Shown piece after piece: positions 36,668-43,147 of a stretch of 43,147 nucleotides of DNA (within the stretch, counting starts at the first letter, position 1; each line of letters begins with the position of its first letter). Both the position numbers and the translations under genes were made by a program. The notes beneath the pieces were generated by a model. It saw only the letters and a list, made by a program, of their open reading frames with translations. It searched no databases and was not told where the DNA came from. This DNA is from an uncultured Verrucomicrobiales bacterium (GTDB taxonomy: Bacteria > Verrucomicrobiota > Verrucomicrobiia > Limisphaerales > UBA1100), in contig CAJWVY010000005.1 in NCBI GenBank assembly GCA_913048135.1, positions 1 to 43,147 of the forward strand, given 5' to 3'.

Positions 36668-37222
36668 TTATTTCTCCGCCACGAGAAAGACGCGGCGGTT
36701 TTCCGCGTCGATCATGAAGACCTTGCCGAGAGGCGCCATCGGGAGCATGGGCAGAAACTGTTCGCCGACCAACTCGCTGACGCGCTCAGGCAACGTGCCC
36801 TTCTCCGCGAGCCACCGTTCGAGGGCTTCATTCAGCACTTCCAGATTATCGTTGGGATCGGTGCTGATCAGCTTGCGGGCAATGAGCTCGGCCTCGGATA
36901 ATTCCGACTGACCGGGAGCCGGCACACGGGGCGTGGGGGGCTGCACCACTTCCTCGGGTTGTTCGGGTTGGGACGGTTTCACCTCCGTTGGCGGCACCAC
37001 TTCCGGTTGAACCGGTTGATTGGGCGCTCCCCCTTCAGGCGTCGTGGGCGGCTCGGTGATGGGCTTGAGCGTTTGCGGGCCCGGATCGGCCTCCTCCACA
37101 TTAGACTGTTCGGGCTGTGTCGGTTGAGTCGGCTGGGTGCTGGGGGCTTGGGCAACCTTCTGAGGGCCTTGACCACAAGAAGCCAAGATGGCGGCAACCA
37201 TTGCTATACCCAGTTTTTTCAT
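36668..37222 (-). CDS. Proline-rich lipoprotein with pseudopilin-tail-like C-terminal domain
   Basis: MKKLGIAMVAAILASCGQG lipobox; Pro/Glu/Gln linker; NDNLEVLNEALERWLAEKGTLPERVSELVGEQFLPMLPMAPLGKVFMIDAENRRVFLV. Confidence 0.78.
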   Translation of the reverse strand: MKKLGIAMVAAILASCGQGPQKVAQAPSTQPTQPTQPEQSNVEEADPGPQTLKPITEPPTTPEGGAPNQPVQPEVVPPTEVKPSQPEQPEEVVQPPTPRVPAPGQSELSEAELIARKLISTDPNDNLEVLNEALERWLAEKGTLPERVSELVGEQFLPMLPMAPLGKVFMIDAENRRVFLVAEK

Positions 37223-37425
37223 TAGACAACAGACAGGCCGAAGCCAATCTCACTGTACACCATCACGGCTGAAAGTCAATCTACAGACCCCAGCCAGTTC
37301 GATTAGACGACATTTTGGACCGGAATGCGCCTCCGTGAAGGGCAATTTGTTCAAGGTTATTCCAACCTTTTTCACAATCCAGAACTCCGCTGGACGAGGC
37401 GGGTTTTGCCTTTTAGGCTGTTGCC

Positions 37426-38484
37426 GTGCCGCTGGCCGACTTTCATGCCCAACAGGACGTGGTCACCCTGCTCCAACGTAGTCTGGAGCGTGGGCGCTTA
37501 GGCCACGCTTATCTCTTTACCGGTCATGATCTTGCCGAGCTGGAATCTGTGGGCTTAGCCCTCGCGCAGACCCTGAACTGCGCGCAGCCTCCGCAGTCCG
37601 CGCCGGATGGGACGCCGATGGATTCCTGCGGCACCTGCGTGAGCTGCCAAAAGATCATGTCCGCCAGTCATCCGGATGTGATGGTGGTGAAGCCGGAATC
37701 CAAACTACGCCAGATCAAGATCGGGCAGATTGTGCGCCGGCCCAGCAGTCCGCCGCGGGTCTTGCATGATCTGATCAACAACAAGCCTGTGGAAGGCGGC
37801 TACAAGGTGGCCCTGTTGGTTGCCGCTGATAGGCTCAATGAAGACGCCGCCAACTCTTTGCTCAAGACGCTGGAGGAACCGCCGGCGCGCACGGTGTTCG
37901 TGCTGCTGTCCACCGAGCCGGGACGTTTACTGGACACCATTCGCTCACGGTGTCTGCGTTTGAACTTTGCCGGCGACGGCCAGCGCGCCTTTGGTGAGGA
38001 CGAACTGGCGTGGCTGCGCGAATTCGCAGCTATGGCCGCCCAGGGCGATAAGGATTTGTTTGGCCGGTACCGTCTGCTCGATACCTTGATGGTGCGCCTC
38101 AAGGCGCTCGAAGCCACCATCGATGAGGAAGTGGAGGCGGCCTCTCCGTTGAGCCAGCACGAGGAGATTCCGCCTGAGTTGCGTGATCAATGGGAGGAGG
38201 AAAGCAAGGCGGCCGTCATGGCCGAGTACCGACATCGGCGGGCAGGGTTCTTGACAGCATTGCAGGGTTGGCTGCGGGATGTATGGCTGCACGCGCGCGG
38301 CCTAGGGGCGGAGCGCGCGCGCTTTCCGGATTTGGCCGACAGCGCTGCTTCGGTGGGCGGTCGGATTACGGCGCGCGACGCCGAAGCCAATCTTCGGTTG
38401 GTGGAACAAACCCAGCGCACACTGCACACCAATGTCGGCGAATTATTGGTGCTGGAGATGGGCCTGTTGAAATTGAAGTTGTGA
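37426..38484 (+). CDS. holB: DNA polymerase III subunit delta' (clamp-loader AAA+ family)
   Basis: [86 protein letters not shown] start. Confidence 0.87.
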   Translation: MPLADFHAQQDVVTLLQRSLERGRLGHAYLFTGHDLAELESVGLALAQTLNCAQPPQSAPDGTPMDSCGTCVSCQKIMSASHPDVMVVKPESKLRQIKIGQIVRRPSSPPRVLHDLINNKPVEGGYKVALLVAADRLNEDAANSLLKTLEEPPARTVFVLLSTEPGRLLDTIRSRCLRLNFAGDGQRAFGEDELAWLREFAAMAAQGDKDLFGRYRLLDTLMVRLKALEATIDEEVEAASPLSQHEEIPPELRDQWEEESKAAVMAEYRHRRAGFLTALQGWLRDVWLHARGLGAERARFPDLADSAASVGGRITARDAEANLRLVEQTQRTLHTNVGELLVLEMGLLKLKL

Positions 38485-38515
38485 GGCGCGCGCCCACCCG
38501 TTAGCTTCGTGCCCG

Positions 38516-38941
38516 ATGAAGATTCTCTTCCTCAACGGCCCCAACCTCAATCTGCTGGGGCAACGGCAGCCGGAGATTTACGGCACCACGACGTTGGCCG
38601 ACATCGAAGACGCCGTGCGTGAACAGGCCGAGGGCCGCGCGGACATTGAGTTTCGCCAAAGCAACGACGAAGGCGCGTTGGTGACGTGGATTCAGGACGC
38701 TTTGGGGCAGGCCGATGTGGTGGTGATCAATGCCGCCGGCTACACCCACACCAGCGTGGCGCTGCGCGATGCCATCGCCGCCACCGAGGTGCCGGTCGTG
38801 GAAATCCATCTCTCCAACATCCATGCCCGTGAAGAATTCCGCCATAACTCGCTGATCGCCCCGGTGTGTCAGGGGCAAATTTGCGGATTCGGCCCCACTT
38901 CCTACATTCTGGGATTAGAGGCCGCATTATCGATAAAGTAA
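38516..38941 (+). CDS. aroQ: 3-dehydroquinate dehydratase, type II
   Basis: [76 protein letters not shown]. Confidence 0.96.
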   Translation: MKILFLNGPNLNLLGQRQPEIYGTTTLADIEDAVREQAEGRADIEFRQSNDEGALVTWIQDALGQADVVVINAAGYTHTSVALRDAIAATEVPVVEIHLSNIHAREEFRHNSLIAPVCQGQICGFGPTSYILGLEAALSIK

Positions 38942-39044
38942 TGCGATTGTGCGCGGTTTTTCTGGGGTGTTTTGATCTTAAACCGAGGATGAGTGGATAA
39001 TCCTCACTTGACGATTTCGCTAATTTGCCCACCCTTGCCCGTGT

Positions 39045-39058
39045 TGTTCACGTGAACA
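39045..39058. promoter_or_regulatory. Perfect 14-bp palindrome upstream of accB (candidate operator)
   Basis: TGTTCACGTGAACA at 39045-39058, in the ~195 bp aroQ-accB gap. Confidence 0.4.
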
Positions 39059-39137
39059 CCGCCTGTCTCAACCAAAACAATTGCGGTTGCCATCGCCGGT
39101 CGATGTCGGCAACGGCGTGCCGCTGATCCCACTTTCC

Positions 39138-39644
39138 ATGGACCTCAAAGACATTAAAGTCATTGTCGACCTTATGAAGAAGAACGCCGTCTCGGAATTC
39201 GAGATGGAAGAAGGCGACTTCAAGATCAAGCTCAAGCGCGATTCCGGCAAACCCCGCAAGGGCGAAACCGTGGTGGTGCAGGAAGCGGCCCCCATGATCC
39301 TACCGGCGGCCGCAGCGGCTCCGGTCGCGGCGCCCGTGGCGACAGCCGCTCCGGCTCCTGCGACCCCGGCGGCCGCAGCCCCAGCCCCAGCCCCAGTAGC
39401 GGAAGGGCCGGAGGTGAAGTCGCCGATGATTGGGACGTTTTATCGGAAGCCCTCGCCGGATGCCGATTCGTATGTGGAGGTCGGCTCGGTGGTGGAGCCG
39501 GACACCGTGGTGTGCATCATCGAGGCGATGAAGGTGATGAACGAAATCAAGGCCGAGGTCAAAGGCACCATTGCCGAGGTGCTGGTGGAGGATGGCAAGC
39601 CGGTCGAATACGGCCAGGCGCTCTTCCGGATCGAACCGAACTAA
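39138..39644 (+). CDS. accB: Acetyl-CoA carboxylase biotin carboxyl carrier protein
   Basis: [34 protein letters not shown]; Ala/Pro linker; [14 protein letters not shown] biotinylation motif. Confidence 0.94.
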   Translation: MDLKDIKVIVDLMKKNAVSEFEMEEGDFKIKLKRDSGKPRKGETVVVQEAAPMILPAAAAAPVAAPVATAAPAPATPAAAAPAPAPVAEGPEVKSPMIGTFYRKPSPDADSYVEVGSVVEPDTVVCIIEAMKVMNEIKAEVKGTIAEVLVEDGKPVEYGQALFRIEPN

Positions 39645-39665
39645 CCGCAGCTGCCCGCGCTTTTC

Positions 39666-41042
39666 ATGTTTGAGAAAATTCTTGTAGCCAATCGTGGTGA
39701 AATTGCCGTCCGCATTATACGCGCCTGTCGCGAGCTGGATATTCGGACCGTCGCCGTGTATTCGGAAGCCGATGCAAACTCTATGCACGTGCAGATGGCC
39801 GATGAAGCCATCTGCATTGGCCCCAGTCCGAGTAATGAAAGTTACCTGAAACGCGACCGCATCATCGGTGCCGCGGAGATTGCCGATGTGGATGCCATTC
39901 ATCCCGGCTATGGGTTTCTCTCGGAGGATGCCCGTTTTGCCGAGGTATGTGAGAGCTGCAATATCGCCTTTATCGGCCCGGGCGCTCAGGTGATGAACAC
40001 CTTTGGCGATAAGCAAACCAGCCGCGAGCTTGCCACACGAGCCAATGTGGCCGTGCCACCGGGGTCCGATGGCATGGTGGAGGATGAGGATACTGCCCGC
40101 CGAGTGGCCAAGGAGATTGGTTACCCCGTGATGATCAAGGCGGTGGCCGGTGGTGGCGGGCGCGGCATGCGCGTAGCGCATAATGATGTGTCCCTGCTAA
40201 AGGGCTTTCACACCGCGCGCACGGAGGCGGAGAAAGCCTTCGGCAATGGCGGGGTGTACATCGAGAAATTCATCGAGAACCCGCGCCATATTGAGTACCA
40301 GATTTTGGGCGACACCAAAGGCAACATCATTCATCTCGGCGAACGCGATTGCTCCATCCAGCGCCGCAATCAAAAGTTGATTGAGGAAACGCCTTCGCCC
40401 TTGATGGCTGAGATGCCGGATCTACGGCAGGAGATGGGGGAGGCCGCCCTGCGTATTGCGCATGAGTCCGGCTACGTGAATGCGGGAACGGTGGAGTTCG
40501 TGGCCGATGACAAGGGCAACTATTATTTCCTCGAGGTCAACAAACGCATCCAGGTCGAACACCCAATCACCGAGGAGGTGACCGGCGTGGATCTGGTGAA
40601 GGCCCAGATCGCCGTGGCCATGGGCGAGCCCCTGCGTATTTCGCAGGAGGAAGTCACCTTCACCGGCCACGCCATCGAGTGCCGCATTAATGCGGAGAAT
40701 CCCTATGCCGATTTTGCGCCGTCTCCCGGCCGTGTGGAAATGTATTACGCGCCTGGTGGCAAGGGCGTGCGGTTGGACAGCCACGTGTACGCCGGCTACA
40801 CCGTGCCTCCGCATTATGATTCCATGGTGGCCAAACTGATCACCGTGGGCAAAGACCGCCGCGAAGCCATCGCTCGCATGAGCCGGGCGCTCAGCGAATA
40901 CATGATCACCGGTATCAAGACCACGATCCCCTTCGAGCTGGCTATTATGCGCGATCCCAATTTCCGGCGCGGCGTGTATGCCACCAACTTCATCGAGAAC
41001 ATGCTCGCCAACCGGCGCGAGTTGATCGAGCGGGATGCCTAA
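39666..41042 (+). CDS. accC: Acetyl-CoA carboxylase biotin carboxylase subunit
   Basis: [67 protein letters not shown]. Confidence 0.97.
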   Translation: MFEKILVANRGEIAVRIIRACRELDIRTVAVYSEADANSMHVQMADEAICIGPSPSNESYLKRDRIIGAAEIADVDAIHPGYGFLSEDARFAEVCESCNIAFIGPGAQVMNTFGDKQTSRELATRANVAVPPGSDGMVEDEDTARRVAKEIGYPVMIKAVAGGGGRGMRVAHNDVSLLKGFHTARTEAEKAFGNGGVYIEKFIENPRHIEYQILGDTKGNIIHLGERDCSIQRRNQKLIEETPSPLMAEMPDLRQEMGEAALRIAHESGYVNAGTVEFVADDKGNYYFLEVNKRIQVEHPITEEVTGVDLVKAQIAVAMGEPLRISQEEVTFTGHAIECRINAENPYADFAPSPGRVEMYYAPGGKGVRLDSHVYAGYTVPPHYDSMVAKLITVGKDRREAIARMSRALSEYMITGIKTTIPFELAIMRDPNFRRGVYATNFIENMLANRRELIERDA

Positions 41043-41045
41043 CCC

Positions 41046-41696
41046 GTGAAGCCCCTCGCCGACTGCCGCCTTTACGCGTTTGTCGACAGCGCCTATCTGC
41101 ACGGGCGCGAACCCGCTGAGCTCGCGCAACAACTGTGCGAAGGTGGCGCGGATATCCTGCAGCTGCGCGCCAAGGATTGGACCGAGCCGGAAATCCGCGA
41201 AGCCGCCGAGGCGATTCTGCCCATCACCCGCGCCGCCGAAGTGCCGCTGGTCATCAATGACCACTGGGCCCTCGCCAGTAAGCTGGGCGCGGAGTTTTGT
41301 CATCTCGGCCAGGAGGATTTCTTTGAGCCGGAAGATGACCCCACGCCGGAGCTGGCTTTTCCCGGGCCGCAACTCGGCCTTAGCTCCCATGCGCCCGAAC
41401 AGGCTGAGGCGGCGCTGGCGGAGGATGCCGATTACATCGCCGTGGGGCCCGTTTTCCCCACGCCCACCAAGCCCGGCCGCGCGGGTGTGACGCTCGAGTA
41501 CGTACGCTGGGCCGCCGAGCATCTGCGGGATTGCCCGTGGTTCGCCATCGGCGGCATCACGCTTGAGAATGTTGATGAAGTTCTCGCCGCCGGTGCCCGC
41601 CGCATTTGCGTGGTTTCGGCCATCCTCAATGCCCCCGACGTCGCTCACGCTTGCCAACAATTTCAAGAGCGCCTAGCCTCCGTGCCTTTGGATTAA
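41046..41696 (+). CDS. thiE: Thiamine-phosphate synthase-like protein
   Basis: GADILQLRAKDWTEPEI; VPLVINDHWALASKLGAEFCHLGQED; DYIAVGPVFPTPTKPGR; FAIGGITLENVDEVLAAGARRICVVSAI; GTG start. Confidence 0.85.
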   Translation: MKPLADCRLYAFVDSAYLHGREPAELAQQLCEGGADILQLRAKDWTEPEIREAAEAILPITRAAEVPLVINDHWALASKLGAEFCHLGQEDFFEPEDDPTPELAFPGPQLGLSSHAPEQAEAALAEDADYIAVGPVFPTPTKPGRAGVTLEYVRWAAEHLRDCPWFAIGGITLENVDEVLAAGARRICVVSAILNAPDVAHACQQFQERLASVPLD

Positions 41697-41717
41697 GGAG
41701 AACACCCCAAACAATTT

Positions 41718-42617
41718 ATGAGCCTCTTAGTAGTCGGCACCACCGCCCTCGATTCCATCAAAACCCCTTACGCGGAAAACCCACGCCTCTTGGGCGGTTC
41801 CGCCAGTCATGCGGCCGTGGCGGCCAGCTTCTTTGCCCCGACCCATCTGGTCGGCGCCGTGGGCGAAGATTTCCCGCGCAAATACCTGAACCTGTACCGT
41901 CGGCACGGCCTTTGCCTTGAAGGCCTCGATCAGTTGCCCGGCCAAACCTTTCACTGGTCCGGCGAGTATGAAGTGAACATGAACAACCGTCGCACGCTCG
42001 ATACCGTGCTCGGCGTGATCGAAAACTACAGCCCCACCTTGCCCGCCGCCTACACGCGGCTGCCCTACGTGTTGCTCGCCAACATCGCCCCCGATCTGCA
42101 GGGCCATGTGCTCGATCAAATGAAGCGACCGAAATTCATCGTGGCCGACACCATGGATCTCTGGCTCAACATCGCTCGGCCTGCCGTCCTAAAATTATTG
42201 AAGCGCATCGACTGCCTTGTCCTCAACGACAGCGAAGCGGCGCAGCTGGTTGAGGAAGACAACGTCGTCGCCGCCTTACCGCGCATCCACAAGCTCGGTC
42301 CCAAATATGTGATCGTGAAAAAAGGCGAACATGGCGCCATTCTCTCCGGCCCGAAAGGCCTGTTTGTGGCGCCCGCTTACCCGCTAAAGAAAGTCGTGGA
42401 CCCCACCGGGGCCGGTGACAGCTTTGTCGGCGGCCTCATGGGCTATCTTGCCAGTCAGAAAGGGAGCCTTGATAAAAACCTGCGCGCCGCCATCATTCAC
42501 GGCACCGTCACCGCCAGCTACTGCTGCGAAGATTTTGGCCTCAAGAAAACCACCAAGGTTAAGAAAACGGATATTTCCAAGCGCGTGCGTGAATTGACCA
42601 AAATGGTCAGCTGGTAA
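41718..42617 (+). CDS. PfkB-family carbohydrate/nucleoside kinase
   Basis: LLGGSASHAAVAASFFAPTHLVGAVGEDF; VVDPTGAGDSFVGGLMGYLA. Confidence 0.92.
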   Translation: MSLLVVGTTALDSIKTPYAENPRLLGGSASHAAVAASFFAPTHLVGAVGEDFPRKYLNLYRRHGLCLEGLDQLPGQTFHWSGEYEVNMNNRRTLDTVLGVIENYSPTLPAAYTRLPYVLLANIAPDLQGHVLDQMKRPKFIVADTMDLWLNIARPAVLKLLKRIDCLVLNDSEAAQLVEEDNVVAALPRIHKLGPKYVIVKKGEHGAILSGPKGLFVAPAYPLKKVVDPTGAGDSFVGGLMGYLASQKGSLDKNLRAAIIHGTVTASYCCEDFGLKKTTKVKKTDISKRVRELTKMVSW

Positions 42618-42664
42618 ACAGTTGCCTTCGGTCATACCCTTTGCCAGAATAGCCACCTTCAAAC

Positions 42665-42738
42665 GCGGGTGTCGTACAATGGTAGTACGTGAGCTTCCCA
42701 AGCTTGAGACGTGGGTTCGATTCCCATCACCCGCTCCA
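42665..42738 (+). tRNA. tRNA-Gly (anticodon CCC), CCA encoded
   Basis: Acceptor GCGGGTG/CACCCGC, D arm GTAC..GTAC, anticodon loop TTCCCAA, T arm GTGGG-TTCGATT-CCCAT, discriminator T, CCA. Confidence 0.93.
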
Positions 42739-42767
42739 CCTTCAAGCGCACTAAGTGCGGCGATGCT

Positions 42768-43147
42768 CTATCGTTTGGTGAAGCTCTCTGCCGAAACAAT
42801 CGCCAGCAGAATGTCTCGCAGTCTGAAGTCATTCTTCGCGGACTGCTCATAGAGCTGGTTGATATTCTTGCGGTCGCTAAATGTGAGCTCGCGCGCCATG
42901 GCATAGGAGAGAATGTTTTCGATGAATGCTCTGGAGAAAATTTCCTTATCTTCCATCAGGATATTTTTCAGGCCTTGAGGGCCCTCGAAGGCTCTGCCGT
43001 CCATGTGGGCCGTTCTCGTGTCGACGGGAAAACGTTGGCCCTTATTTTTGTTGGCGGTGTAGTTGCTCACGTCTGTGTACTGGTCTCGCCAGCGTCCCAT
43101 TACATCAAAATTTTCCAGTGCGATTCCGAGGGGGTCCATCTTCTTGT
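42768..43147 (-). CDS. C-terminal fragment of a PVC DUF1588/DUF1585-type (PSD1-associated) protein; 5' end outside window
   Basis: KMDPLGIALENFDVMGRWRDQY...GRAFEGPQGLKNILMEDKEIFSRAFIENILSYAMARELTFSDRKNINQL...DFRLRDILLAIVSAESF. Confidence 0.85.
   Translation of the reverse strand, partial: KKMDPLGIALENFDVMGRWRDQYTDVSNYTANKNKGQRFPVDTRTAHMDGRAFEGPQGLKNILMEDKEIFSRAFIENILSYAMARELTFSDRKNINQLYEQSAKNDFRLRDILLAIVSAESFTKR

Noticed and set aside
37353-37372. AAGGTT-ATTCC-AACCTT + TTTT hairpin upstream of holB
   Set aside because: Weak AT-rich 6-bp stem and short T-run; function cannot be supported from sequence alone.
42659-42904. Minus-strand ORF ending ...VMGIEPTSQAWEAHVLPLYDTRV
   Set aside because: Its C-terminus is the antisense translation of tRNA-Gly, a well-known spurious annotation; the rest overlaps the DUF1588/1585-type gene in another frame.
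1-43147. CRISPR, defence island, prophage, transposon or secondary-metabolite cluster
   Set aside because: No repeat-spacer array, cas, transposase, integrase, NRPS/PKS or restriction-modification signature found in the ORFs.

Overview
This 43 kb window is gene-dense and GC-rich. It is consistent with a Verrucomicrobiota/PVC-group bacterium: two PVC-type heme-binding membrane-bound dehydrogenase proteins, a DUF1588/DUF1585-type C-terminus, a very long GreA-domain protein, secreted sulfatases and a pectate-lyase-like protein. Taxonomy is inferred from gene content only. Housekeeping content: pyrR-pyrB (partial), Mrp/ApbC plus a cysteine-desulfurase-family protein, fabI, rsmB, greA-aroB-DUF-trpG, a DinG-like helicase, holB, aroQ, accB-accC-thiE-like, a PfkB kinase and tRNA-Gly(CCC). 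Accessory content: MtfA-like peptidase/MORN fusion, radical SAM protein, split spermidine-synthase-like pair, tandem SLBB-like lipoproteins, sulfatases with an SSS symporter, FG-GAP propeller protein and a K+ channel with zinc ribbons. No CRISPR array, transposase, prophage or recognisable defence island was seen. Observations most worth follow-up: (1) a cysteine-desulfurase homologue whose PLP-lysine position reads Arg and which lost other ligand residues, translationally adjacent to an Mrp lacking the CxxC Fe-S motif; (2) a complete-looking PyrR attenuator (binding hexaloop plus mutually exclusive terminator) ahead of pyrR-pyrB; (3) an M90/MtfA-like peptidase fused to a charged helix and MORN-type repeats; (4) a voltage-gated-type K+ channel with a ~60 aa turret insertion and two C-terminal CxxC-x12-CxxC zinc ribbons. 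No alignment or database search was run; family calls come from recognising motifs in the translations.
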